Assembly (NCBI RefSeq): GCF_001294205.1
Contig: NZ_LAQT01000012.1
Coordinates: forward strand, 1 to 35,492
Length of the DNA: 35,492 bases
Source of the DNA: Amantichitinum ursilacus
GTDB lineage: Bacteria > Pseudomonadota > Gammaproteobacteria > Burkholderiales > Chitinibacteraceae
Direction: 5' to 3'
Under the pieces are notes generated by a model. It did not search any database and was not told where the DNA came from. It saw nothing but the letters and a program-made list of their open reading frames with translations. Below are positions 27,084 through 34,089 of the stretch, in pieces (within the stretch, counting starts at the first letter, position 1; the number at the start of each line of letters is the position of its first letter). A program made the position numbers and the translations under genes.

Positions 27084-28064
27084 TCACTTGGCCGATTGCA
27101 CCGCGATACAGCTATCGGTGCTGTCATCCACGCGCCGTTGCAACAGCTTGAGCGGCGCAAAATCGGTGGTTTTGATACCCAGTTGCCGTGCCGTTTTCTG
27201 CAAGCGACCTTCGCGCCACAAGTTGTAGTCAGATACGCGCATGGCCTGGTCGGGCAGCACCGTGCGCGCTTTGGGATTGGGCTGCGCCGGGTGGATGGTC
27301 AGGTGGGTAATGCCGGGCGGCAACAGCGGCAGCAGTTCGTCATAACCGGTGTAGCGCTGATCCACCACGCGGCGCGCCGGGTCATACAACATCACCGTGG
27401 CATCGGGCGTAATCACGCCGACTTGCTGGCCGGTGAGATTACGCGCCATCTGCCGCTCAAACGGCAGCTCATACATTTGAGCCACCAGCGGAATGCCGGT
27501 CTCGGCGGGCAAGGTTAAATACAACTTCATGATCTCGGGATTGGCTCGCCAGAACATGCGGTGCGACTGGATATGGCTGATCTGCAAGCCCGCGCCGCGC
27601 GCTTTGCCAATCTGCGCCAGCATCTCGCGCAACACATCGCCGCGTTCGGCATGCACGCCCAGCTGTTCGGTGTCGGACCACAAATGGGTGGCATCGGCGT
27701 AGAGCGAGGGCACCTGATCGCGCGGCAGTACGGTAGTCCAGGGTAGTTTGTCTTGCCATTCGTTGGTCAGCGTCAGCTCCAGCCCCACGGGCAAGCCGCG
27801 CTCGCGCGCCATGCGCGCCACGTTCTCGAAATCCGGCCCTGTAGGGATCACCGACAAAGTCTGAATCAAACCCTGATCCACCAGCGCAAAGGCGGCGGCA
27901 TCGATATCGGGCTGTAAGCCCACATCGGCGGCATCGACAATCAACACGCGGTCTTTCGGGCTGAAACCCAGACATTCGCTCAGGCGCGAGGCGTAGCTCG
28001 CGGGCGCGCACAGCAGCAACGCGGTAAGCGTACTCAACAGCAGAAGGCGCGGGTGACGGGGCAA
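27084..28064 (-). CDS. Secreted ChbG/YdjC-like deacetylase-fold protein with altered active site
   Basis: A 326-residue protein from a TTG start at 28064, which follows GGAAAGGAAG with a 7-nt gap and gives a clean signal peptide (PRHPRLLLLSTLTALLLC, ending ASYA). The frame also has an ATG at 28124, but with no ribosome site and a 20-residue basic extension. The body matches the ChbG/HpnK/YdjC fold: RVLIVDAADVGL, PVGLELTLTNEW and ISHIQSHRM. Family members usually have NADD, GLHLTLT and HLDSH there. Here the motif Asp is partly lost (DAAD, 44-47), the usual His is Glu96, and the third motif keeps His164 and His168. Activity as a sugar N-deacetylase is therefore uncertain. Confidence 0.82.
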   Translation of the reverse strand: MPRHPRLLLLSTLTALLLCAPASYASRLSECLGFSPKDRVLIVDAADVGLQPDIDAAAFALVDQGLIQTLSVIPTGPDFENVARMARERGLPVGLELTLTNEWQDKLPWTTVLPRDQVPSLYADATHLWSDTEQLGVHAERGDVLREMLAQIGKARGAGLQISHIQSHRMFWRANPEIMKLYLTLPAETGIPLVAQMYELPFERQMARNLTGQQVGVITPDATVMLYDPARRVVDQRYTGYDELLPLLPPGITHLTIHPAQPNPKARTVLPDQAMRVSDYNLWREGRLQKTARQLGIKTTDFAPLKLLQRRVDDSTDSCIAVQSAK

Positions 28065-28208
28065 ACGGAGGCTTCCTTTCCTGGAAAACGTGCCTATGCA
28101 ACCACATGCGTAATTCGACGTCATCTTTTTGTCGTACGGTTGGCCTGGATCAGACGCTGGACGCGGTTTAGCGCCGTTTTCTGGTGCGCGCGTTATGTGG
28201 ACGAGGGC

Positions 28209-28237
28209 AAAAAACAGGCCGCCAGAACGGCGGCCTG
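28209..28237 (-). terminator. Rho-independent terminator of the DJ-1/Hsp31-type gene
   Basis: A 9-bp stem (CAGGCCGCC, 28215-28223, with GGCGGCCTG, 28229-28237), loop AGAAC, and an A-run on the left. It acts on the minus strand, about 70 bp past the stop. Confidence 0.82.
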
Positions 28238-28306
28238 CATAACAACGATCATCGCATCTGCATGGTGCACAACCCGGCGCGGCGCGACCCTGGTGCTAGT
28301 CCTGGC

Positions 28307-28996
28307 TTAGCGACCTGCCAGCGCCGGATGTTGCAGCAATTGCGTTGCGGCCGGGGCCGACGACGCCGGGTTTTGCCCGGTGATCAACAGGCCATCGGTA
28401 ATCACGTACGGCGCCCAGTCTTCCAGACTGGAGTACACACCGCCTTTGGCTTTGAGCTCGTCTTCCACCAAAAAGGGCACGATCTCGGTCAGGCCGACGG
28501 CGGCTTCTTCGCTATTGGTAAAGCCAGTCACCTTCTTGCCCTGCACCAGCGGGCTGCCATCCGCCGCTTTGACATGACGCAATGCGCCCGGCGCGTGGCA
28601 GACCAATGCCACCGGCTTGCCTGCGCCAATAAACGCCTCGATCAGTGCAATCGAGGTGGCGTCTTCGGCCAGATCCCACAGCGGGCCGTGGCCACCCGGA
28701 TAGAACACGGTATCGAAATCGGCTTGATTAACGCTATCGAGGCGCACGGTTTGCGCCAGTTGCGCAGTAGCGGCGGCATCTTTTTCAAAGCGACGCGTCA
28801 GATCGGTCTGGTTGGCGGGCTCGTTGCTTTTCGGGTCCAGCGGCGGCTGGCCGCCGAGGGGCGAGGCCAGCACGATTTCAACGCCAGCTTCTTTAAACGC
28901 GTAATAGGGCGCGGCCAGTTCTTCCAGCCAGAAGCCGGTTTTGCGGCCGGTGTTACCCAGCTGGTCATGCGAGGTCAGAACCATTAATACTTTCAT
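28307..28996 (-). CDS. DJ-1/PfpI-family glyoxalase III-like protein (Hsp31 type)
   Basis: A 229-residue cytoplasmic protein. The chosen ATG gives MKVLMVLTSHDQLG with GGAG nine bases upstream; the frame opens ten codons earlier. It has the class I amidotransferase-like fold with nucleophile Cys133 in LVCHAPGAL, adjacent His134, and Glu25/26 in GFWLEELAAPYYAF. The GxxTGFWLEELAxPY, ASPLGGQPPLDPKS and FYPGGHGPLWDL segments define the Hsp31-like group, which converts methylglyoxal to lactate without glutathione. A NemR-like repressor gene lies immediately upstream on the same strand, and an operator overlaps this gene's promoter, so induction by reactive carbonyls is likely. It has its own terminator. 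Confidence 0.88.
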   Translation of the reverse strand: MKVLMVLTSHDQLGNTGRKTGFWLEELAAPYYAFKEAGVEIVLASPLGGQPPLDPKSNEPANQTDLTRRFEKDAAATAQLAQTVRLDSVNQADFDTVFYPGGHGPLWDLAEDATSIALIEAFIGAGKPVALVCHAPGALRHVKAADGSPLVQGKKVTGFTNSEEAAVGLTEIVPFLVEDELKAKGGVYSSLEDWAPYVITDGLLITGQNPASSAPAATQLLQHPALAGR

Positions 28997-29038
28997 GTTT
29001 GTTGCTCCAGAGGTGGGGGTGGTCAACGGCAGTTTCAG

Positions 29039-29068
29039 GTTATAAAGTAGACCAGTCGGCTAGTTGAC
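29039..29068 (-). promoter_or_regulatory. Probable promoter of the DJ-1/Hsp31-type gene
   Basis: On the minus strand: GTCAAC (-35-like, 29063-29068), an 18-bp spacer, and TATAAC (-10, 29039-29044, five of six bases). The spacer is almost wholly the NemR-like operator, a classic arrangement for repression. Confidence 0.55.
29048..29062. promoter_or_regulatory. NemR-like operator, copy at the DJ-1/Hsp31-type promoter
   Basis: TAGACCAGTCGGCTA matches the site at 29754-29768 in 14 of 15 bases. It is the slightly less symmetric copy and lies between the -35 and -10 elements of the enzyme gene. Confidence 0.7.
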
Positions 29069-29075
29069 GGGTCTG

Positions 29076-29097
29076 AAAAAACACTTCCGCAGAAGTG
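29076..29097 (-). terminator. Rho-independent terminator of the tetR-family gene
   Basis: A 6-bp stem (CACTTC, 29082-29087, with GAAGTG, 29092-29097) is flanked on the left by six As, hence hairpin plus U-run on the minus strand. It separates the regulator transcript from the enzyme transcript. Confidence 0.7.
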
Positions 29098-29127
29098 CGT
29101 GGGTTTACTCAGTGTAGTCGTCCAGTT

Positions 29128-29733
29128 TCAGGGCGTGCCGTGCACTAGCGATCTGGTTGCTTCCAGCGCCATCGCAAACGGCTGGGTGGTGCGGCTGATC
29201 TTGACCATGATGCTGGCGCCCAGCCAAAGCTGATACAGGCTGTGCGCTAGCGCGGTCGGATCGGCAGTTATGGTTAATGAACCATCCGTAACGCCCGCAG
29301 CCAGCGCAGCAGCCAGCCGGCTGATGATGCCCGCGGTGCCGCGATTGAGCGCGGCGCGCATGGTTTCCGACATATCCGCTACTTCCGCACCCAGCTTCAC
29401 CGCCAGACATTTGCCTTGGCAGTCGCTGAAGGATTGGTTGTCTTGCCAGATTTGCCAGTAGCGCTGCAGTCGCTGCGCGGTGGTCTTGCCTGGCAAGGCC
29501 AGCACTTGATCCATCTCGCCCAGATAATCGTCGAAATAGCTTTCCAGCAGGGCCACGCCAAACGCGTCTTTCGAAGCAAAGTAATGATAAAACGAACCCT
29601 TCGGCACCCCGGCTTCCGACAGAATCTCGTTCAGGCCCACGCCAGTAAAACCTTTGGCGCTGATCAAACGCTGACCCACAGCAAGAATAGTGCTGCGTAC
29701 GTCGTGGGTTGGGGAGGGGTGTGAAGTAGCCAT
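29128..29733 (-). CDS. nemR: TetR-family regulator resembling NemR (electrophile sensor)
   Basis: A 201-residue repressor. The N-terminal helix-turn-helix is ISAKGFTGVGLNEILSEAGV followed by PKGSFYHYFASKDAFGVALLE, close to E. coli NemR. The ligand domain keeps the NemR block CLAVKLGAEVADMSETMRAAL. Cys109 aligns by eye with Cys106 of E. coli NemR, the Cys needed for sensing hypochlorous acid and carbonyls; Cys105 is nearby. The C-terminus has YQLWLGASIMVKISRTTQPF as in NemR. Two matching operators lie in front of this gene and the downstream DJ-1/Hsp31-type gene, so it should repress both and release on exposure to reactive electrophiles. The usual nemA reductase and gloA are not in this window. 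Confidence 0.85.
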   Translation of the reverse strand: MATSHPSPTHDVRSTILAVGQRLISAKGFTGVGLNEILSEAGVPKGSFYHYFASKDAFGVALLESYFDDYLGEMDQVLALPGKTTAQRLQRYWQIWQDNQSFSDCQGKCLAVKLGAEVADMSETMRAALNRGTAGIISRLAAALAAGVTDGSLTITADPTALAHSLYQLWLGASIMVKISRTTQPFAMALEATRSLVHGTP

Positions 29734-29753
29734 GCCTGCACTGTAGTCACAAT

Positions 29754-29768
29754 TAGACCAGTCGTCTA
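29754..29768. promoter_or_regulatory. NemR-like operator, copy upstream of the regulator gene
   Basis: TAGACCAGTCGTCTA, with perfect TAGAC/GTCTA arms around a 5-bp centre, lies about 20 bp upstream of the regulator start. Its match to the 29048 site, placed before the neighbouring gene, marks it as the autoregulatory operator. Confidence 0.72.
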
Positions 29769-29836
29769 CAACTTTTTGCAGGGATTGAGCAAAAAGTCGC
29801 GACGTCGTCCCGAGTGAGTGATGGAATCCCGAAATA

Positions 29837-29868
29837 ACAACGCCGCCCTGAAAGCAGGACGGCGTTGT
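29837..29868 (-). terminator. Probable terminator after the ferredoxin gene
   Basis: A 9-bp stem (ACAACGCCG, 29837-29845, with CGGCGTTGT, 29860-29868) is extended by CCT/AGG around a small loop. On the minus strand it is followed by TATTT, only a weak U-tract, so efficiency is uncertain. Confidence 0.55.
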
Positions 29869-29924
29869 GCGGCAGTGGGTAGGGCGTCAAACGCAGCCCG
29901 GACCTCACGTGCGGGTCGCAAAAC

Positions 29925-30242
29925 TCAAATCTTCAGGCGATCCACAATCTCGCCCTTCACCAGGTGGCGGTCGATAATCTCGTCGATATCTTCCTGATCC
30001 ACATAGCGATACCACGTGCCTTGCGGATAGATCACCAGTACCGGACCTTCATCGCAGCGATCCAGGCACCCGGCCTTGTTGATGCGTACGCCGCCCTGGC
30101 CGCGCGGCAGCTTCAGCGCTTTGACCTTGTCTTTGGCATAAGCCTGCAACGCCGAGGCGCCGCAATCATTACAGGAGGTTTCGCCCGGGCCGCGCTGGTT
30201 GGTGCAGAAAAACACGTGATGCTGGAAAAACTGTTCGCTCAT
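29925..30242 (-). CDS. (2Fe-2S) ferredoxin, thioredoxin-fold (Shethna type)
   Basis: A 105-residue soluble protein with AGGAG six bases before its ATG. Cluster-ligand candidates are Cys13 and Cys24 (FFCTNQRGPGETSCNDCGA, with Cys27 close by), then Cys59 and Cys63 in NKAGCLDRCDEGPVLVIYP, the CxxxC motif of the thioredoxin-like [2Fe-2S] family. The CX10C spacing and the GTWYRYVDQEDIDEIIDRHL tail match the subgroup common in betaproteobacteria. It carries electrons or has a redox-regulatory role; the partner is unknown. It is the second gene of a two-gene unit, 18 bp after the stop of an uncharacterised 373-residue protein. Confidence 0.9.
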   Translation of the reverse strand: MSEQFFQHHVFFCTNQRGPGETSCNDCGASALQAYAKDKVKALKLPRGQGGVRINKAGCLDRCDEGPVLVIYPQGTWYRYVDQEDIDEIIDRHLVKGEIVDRLKI

Positions 30243-30260
30243 GCTGGCTCCTGGATTTTT

Positions 30261-31382
30261 TCAGTGATGCGCCACAGGGGGAATATGCGCCGTTACAAAG
30301 AAGGGTAGTTCACCCACGCGGTCGGGTTGCACCGCGTCGATGACGCGTACTTCATCGACATGGCATTCGGCGAACAAATCCTGGGCAAACGCCAGAATTT
30401 GCGCGGCGTCGTCCAGCGGGGCCAACGGCCAGACAAAGCCTTCCCAGCGTTCGTCGTCTTCTTGCGCGGCAAAGGTAATGCGGATTTCGCCCGATTCGTG
30501 CGCCGCCATCACCACCACCGGCGTGCGACCGTTATTGCGGATGCTGCGTAATGCGTTGCTGGTGGCCACCTGCAGGCGCGTTTCGTTTTGCGTCTGGCGC
30601 GCGGATTCCTGCGCGGCCAGCCAGCTTTGCGGCGCGCGCGGAATCGTAAACAGCGTCACGCCGTTGGTTTGCAGCTGACGGCCAATCTCCTGCGCCAGCG
30701 GCACGCCCCACGCGCCGATGCGGGCATTCAGTTTGATGGCAGGCGGCGCGCCTTTGCGCTGAATGGCGATGCCCACTATAAAGCGCGCAAACACGCCTTC
30801 GTCTTTGAATTGCACCGGCGCTTCTTCCAACGCCACCGGCAGCCCGCCGCTGGCGTATTGCAGTTGGTCGCGCCACAACGCCAGTTGCGCCGGATTTACG
30901 CTGGCCATCTGTTCCGGGTGCGCCAGCCGCGCAGACAAATACACATCGGCATCCGCCGCGATCACATCGTGCTGCTTGAGCAAGGCGGTGATCGCATCGA
31001 TATCGCCCAGCTTGCCGGGCAATTGCGCCTGGCCCTTGATACCCGCCACCAGAATGAGCGGTATCGCAAACAGCGTGGCCGACTGCGCGCTGTAAGGATC
31101 AGCCTGCTCCACGACTTGTCGCAGCGCCTCCCATAAAACGCTGTAAGCATAGTGCGACGGGGCTTGAGTCAGCGCGGCATTGAGTGCGGCATGGTCCTGC
31201 GTGGCCAGCACTTCGGCCAGTTGCGTATGCAGGGTTTTGCGCTTCTGGATGACGAGCTCGGCATCGTGCTCCGTCAGCAGCGACATCAGCGTGCGGATCA
31301 GCGGGTTATTGGGATTAACGCGCGGATACAGTCGGGGGTCTGGCAGGGTCATGGGCTGGCCGCTAGAAAAAGACAAAATCAT
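30261..31382 (-). CDS. Conserved-looking protein of unknown function (373 residues)
   Basis: I do not recognise a family. The frame runs back to 31679, but the ATG at 31382 (MILSFSSGQPMTLPDPRLYP) has GGAGG ten bases upstream and is preferred; MTLPDPRLYP at 31352 is an alternative. The protein has no signal peptide and no TM segment. The first third is helical (LIRTLMSLLTEHDAELVIQ). The middle has FAIPLILVAGIKGQAQLPGK and an ADADVYLSARLAHPEQMAS segment. The C-terminal half mixes strands and helices with IKLNARIGAWGVPLAQEI and a final VDEVRVIDAVQPDRVGELPF. It is co-oriented with a [2Fe-2S] ferredoxin 18 bp downstream, suggesting a joint function. Only two Cys are seen, so it is not itself an obvious Fe-S protein. 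Confidence 0.75.
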   Translation of the reverse strand: MILSFSSGQPMTLPDPRLYPRVNPNNPLIRTLMSLLTEHDAELVIQKRKTLHTQLAEVLATQDHAALNAALTQAPSHYAYSVLWEALRQVVEQADPYSAQSATLFAIPLILVAGIKGQAQLPGKLGDIDAITALLKQHDVIAADADVYLSARLAHPEQMASVNPAQLALWRDQLQYASGGLPVALEEAPVQFKDEGVFARFIVGIAIQRKGAPPAIKLNARIGAWGVPLAQEIGRQLQTNGVTLFTIPRAPQSWLAAQESARQTQNETRLQVATSNALRSIRNNGRTPVVVMAAHESGEIRITFAAQEDDERWEGFVWPLAPLDDAAQILAFAQDLFAECHVDEVRVIDAVQPDRVGELPFFVTAHIPPVAHH

Positions 31383-31440
31383 ACGCTGTTTCCCTCCGGT
31401 TCGCCGCTTGACGCCAGCGTCGCGTAATGCATGTAACCGT

Positions 31441-31469
31441 TTGACACCATCCAGGTATTTGGATAGATT
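31441..31469 (+). promoter_or_regulatory. Strong sigma-70 promoter for a candidate small RNA
   Basis: TTGACA (31441-31446, a perfect -35), an exact 17-bp spacer, and TAGATT (31464-31469, four of six -10 bases). Transcription would start near 31476. No plus-strand ORF starts before a terminator at 31534. Confidence 0.7.
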
Positions 31470-31475
31470 TGAAAG

Positions 31476-31565
31476 CCTGTTGGGATGCAGCTTTGCGTCT
31501 TGATAGTTTCTCCTTTGTAGATGTTGTTGGTGGACCCGGGGCGTAAACTCCCCCGGGTTTTTTTT
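31476..31565 (+). ncRNA. Candidate small regulatory RNA (~90 nt)
   Basis: The stretch lies between a good sigma-70 promoter and an intrinsic terminator in an intergenic region. It can fold into a 5' hairpin (GATGCA, 31484-31489, with TGCGTC, 31494-31499; one G-U pair), then a single-stranded CU-rich tract (TTTCTCCTTT, 31507-31516) complementary to a Shine-Dalgarno AAAGGAG, then the terminator stem with a U8 tail. This is the usual form of an Hfq-dependent, translation-blocking sRNA. It could instead be the leader of the WbuC gene. No Rfam name can be given. Confidence 0.55.
31534..31565 (+). terminator. Rho-independent terminator of the candidate sRNA / wbuC leader
   Basis: CCCGGGG (31535-31541) pairs with CCCCGGG (31551-31557), and A31534 pairs with T31558, around a 9-nt loop. 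Eight Ts follow (31558-31565). It sits 19 bp before the WbuC start codon, on the plus strand. Confidence 0.85.
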
Positions 31566-31583
31566 CGTCTGGAGGTACCGCTG

Positions 31584-32057
31584 ATGTCCCGCGTCGAACT
31601 GATCAATCAGGCCATGCTGGCCGAACTTTCTGCCGGCGCCGCAAGCAGCCCGCGCTTGCGCAAGAATCTCAATTTTCATCCGGCCAACGAATCACCATGC
31701 CATCGCATGCTCAATGCACTACAACCGGGCACGTACGTGCAGCCGCATTGCCATACCGAGGCAGGCAAGGACGAGAGCATCGTGGTTTTGAGCGGCAAAT
31801 TCGGTTGTTTGATTTTTGACGAGGCGGGTAAGGTCATACAGGCCTGTACGTTGCAGGCAGGCGGCGAAAACAGCGGTATCAACATCCCGCTGGGCGTGTT
31901 CCACAGCCTTGTGGCGCTGGCCCCGGATTCGGTGTTTTTCGAGAGTAAACAAGGCCCATGGTCGCCCTTGGCCGAGCACGAACGCGGCGCCTGGGCGCCA
32001 CGTGAAGGCGAGGCGGGCTGGCAGGATTATCTGGCCTTTATGCTTAGCCATTTCTGA
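31584..32057 (+). CDS. WbuC-family cupin metalloprotein
   Basis: A 157-residue cupin. ATG 31584 (MSRVELINQAMLAELS) has GGAGG eight bases upstream; the earlier frame opening would run through the terminator. Probable metal ligands are His55, His57 and Glu64 in QPHCHTEAGKDESIVVLSGK, and His107 in GVFHSLVAL. Other WbuC-type marks are RKNLNFHPANESPCHRMLNA and FESKQGPWSPL. WbuC is named for O-antigen loci, but such proteins also occur alone, as here, and their reaction is not established. An upstream promoter-terminator unit means this gene may be transcribed by read-through or from its own promoter. Confidence 0.85.
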   Translation: MSRVELINQAMLAELSAGAASSPRLRKNLNFHPANESPCHRMLNALQPGTYVQPHCHTEAGKDESIVVLSGKFGCLIFDEAGKVIQACTLQAGGENSGINIPLGVFHSLVALAPDSVFFESKQGPWSPLAEHERGAWAPREGEAGWQDYLAFMLSHF

Positions 32058-32076
32058 CAGGCGCAACCGTGCCCCG

Positions 32077-32096
32077 CAGCGCGTTCCGGCGCGCTG
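32077..32096 (+). terminator. Possible weak terminator after the WbuC-type gene
   Basis: A 7-bp stem, CAGCGCG/CGCGCTG, with loop TTCCGG is followed by only TTGTG, so it is a weak candidate. It sits 20 bp past the stop. Confidence 0.35.
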
Positions 32097-32227
32097 TTGT
32101 GCCAACACCAACACGCACCAGATTGCGTCATTTCAAACGCCAGCGCCCCTGTGGGCCTCATTTATACTGAGCCCTCGTTTTTTAAGGGGGCGGCGCAACA
32201 CCGGCCCCTCGTCCTTGGGGTCCGTGT

Positions 32228-33898
32228 ATGAACAAGCTTTTCATCGCCTTTATCGGCATCTTTCTGGCGCACAACACCGTTGCCGGCCTCACCGCTTTAT
32301 TCCTCGGCCAATACGCGCCCGGGCTGGCCTGGACCATGTTTGGCATTTCGATTCTGGTGACGGTGGGCGCAGTGGGTGCGTTGTCGCTGGTCAAAGCCGA
32401 CATCATCCGTTTCCGCCTTGAAGTGGTGTCGCTGGAAGATGAACGCGCACGTGATCTGGCATGGCAGTTGACCGAACGCGGCCCGTTTGCCAACACGGCC
32501 ATCTCGTTTAATAAAGCCCGCGCGCATCTGGCCCACATTCTGCATGCGGTGCGGCTGGACCAGGTGCGCGTGTCGATGCAATCTGCGCGCGTGGGCAAGG
32601 TCATCCGCGATATTCATGCGGGCACGCAAGAACAGGAGCGCTTGTCCGAATCGATCTTGAGCGGCGTCAGTGAAGCGGGCGCGGCGGTTGACAATGTGCA
32701 TGGCAGCATCGAAGTGATTTCCGGCTACGCCAACGATCTGACCGATGCCGCGCAACATACGCAACGCGATGTCGGCGCGGCCAACAGCACCGCGCGCCAG
32801 GTAGCGCAAGTGATGCACGAGTTCACCGATAACCTCGACGCGCTGGTCAATGCCACCCAGACCATCGCCAACAGCGTCACCCAGATCAAAGAGATTTCGG
32901 ACCAGACCAATTTGCTGGCGCTGAATGCCGCCATCGAAGCGGCGCGTGCGGGCGAGCAGGGGCGTGGTTTTGCCGTGGTGGCCGACGAAGTGCGCAAGCT
33001 GGCCGAACGCACCCATGGCCTGACCGACAGCGTGAATCAGGTGATCGCCAGCATCAGCGGCCAGTCCGAACGCACCGCCAGCGCGGCGCAGCAGATTTAC
33101 ACCAGCATCGAACAGGCGGCCGACAGCCTGGATGTGGCCAACGGCCAGTTGCAAGGCTTTGTCGATGGCGCGGCCAAGGTGCAGCGCGAAGTGGGCGAAA
33201 TCCGTGTGGCTATCGATGAGATGCGCAGCGGGCATCAGCATGTGCACGCCAGCGTCTCCACCATGCATGCGCACAGCGGCGAAATGGCCGGCCGCGCCAC
33301 CAGCGCCACCGCCACCATGGGCGAGTTGGACACCGCCACCGAACATGCGATGAAGGCGATCAGCACCTTCCGCCTCGGCGATTATCGTTACGACCGCGTG
33401 CTGAACCAGTTGCAAGCAGCGCAAACCGATTTCGAGCAACGCCTTAACGCCATGACGGCCAGCGGTGTCAATCTGTTCGATACGCAGTACACGCCCATCG
33501 CGGGCAGCAATCCCACGCAATATCACACCAGTTACGACGGCGCCTTCGCGCAAACCTTCCGCCCGTTGCTGGACCAATACACTGCCAATGTGCCGGGCGC
33601 CGATCTGACCGTGATGTGCGCGGCGGACCATGTGTACGCACCTACCCACGTCAGCAAGTATTGCCAGGCGCATGGCGCGGATGTGGAACGCAATCGCGCG
33701 TTTGGGCGCGACAAGCGCTTTTACGGCGATAACGCGATGCTGAAACAAAGCGCGCAAGACACCGCACCGGTGATGATGCAGGCCTATGTGCGCGATGTCG
33801 GCGATATCTTTGGCCTGGTGTCGATGCCGATCCGTGTTAACGGACGGCATTGGGGCGGCGTGATGATGGCGGTGGATTTCCAGCAATTGCTGGACTGA
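32228..33898 (+). CDS. Methyl-accepting chemotaxis protein with C-terminal sensor-like domain
   Basis: A 556-residue protein. Two hydrophobic helices (about 3-27 and 35-57) lie close together, leaving almost no periplasmic domain. The signalling domain has the conserved tip [20 protein letters not shown] (from residue 222) and [16 protein letters not shown]. After a coiled coil, residues about 395-556 form a further globular domain with [33 protein letters not shown] and a final [21 protein letters not shown] recall the same C-terminal module (DTGE...VPIxVxGRHWGG) in other chemoreceptors; it is PAS/Cache-like and cytoplasmic. The receptor therefore probably senses a cytoplasmic cue. No CheW, CheA or other che genes are near. 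The start has a weak GGGG ribosome site. Confidence 0.88.
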   Translation: MNKLFIAFIGIFLAHNTVAGLTALFLGQYAPGLAWTMFGISILVTVGAVGALSLVKADIIRFRLEVVSLEDERARDLAWQLTERGPFANTAISFNKARAHLAHILHAVRLDQVRVSMQSARVGKVIRDIHAGTQEQERLSESILSGVSEAGAAVDNVHGSIEVISGYANDLTDAAQHTQRDVGAANSTARQVAQVMHEFTDNLDALVNATQTIANSVTQIKEISDQTNLLALNAAIEAARAGEQGRGFAVVADEVRKLAERTHGLTDSVNQVIASISGQSERTASAAQQIYTSIEQAADSLDVANGQLQGFVDGAAKVQREVGEIRVAIDEMRSGHQHVHASVSTMHAHSGEMAGRATSATATMGELDTATEHAMKAISTFRLGDYRYDRVLNQLQAAQTDFEQRLNAMTASGVNLFDTQYTPIAGSNPTQYHTSYDGAFAQTFRPLLDQYTANVPGADLTVMCAADHVYAPTHVSKYCQAHGADVERNRAFGRDKRFYGDNAMLKQSAQDTAPVMMQAYVRDVGDIFGLVSMPIRVNGRHWGGVMMAVDFQQLLD

Positions 33899-33927
33899 GC
33901 GCGCCGGCCATTAGAAATCAGACACAA

Positions 33928-33957
33928 GCAGCGCGCCCACCTGAACTCGCGCGCTGC
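33928..33957. terminator. Perfect 9-bp hairpin after the chemoreceptor gene
   Basis: GCAGCGCGC (33928-33936) pairs with GCGCGCTGC (33949-33957) with a 12-nt loop. It sits 30 bp past the stop codon. No T-run follows, so it is at best a Rho-assisted stop or 3' stabiliser. Confidence 0.5.
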
Positions 33958-34089
33958 CGCATGCTCTACCGAGGCCTTGATCTATAAACAGGGCTGGCCA
34001 CCGGCCCGCCGCTCCGTCCTTTGGCGGACGCCCGGCTGGCTGTTTGCCCCGATCATGTTCGCCATCCCCCGGTTCAGGAGTTTGCTGCC

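Noticed and set aside
32297-33886. 529-residue minus-strand frame opposite the chemoreceptor gene
   Set aside because: No motif, His/Gly-rich antisense composition; the plus strand has the conserved MCP tip.
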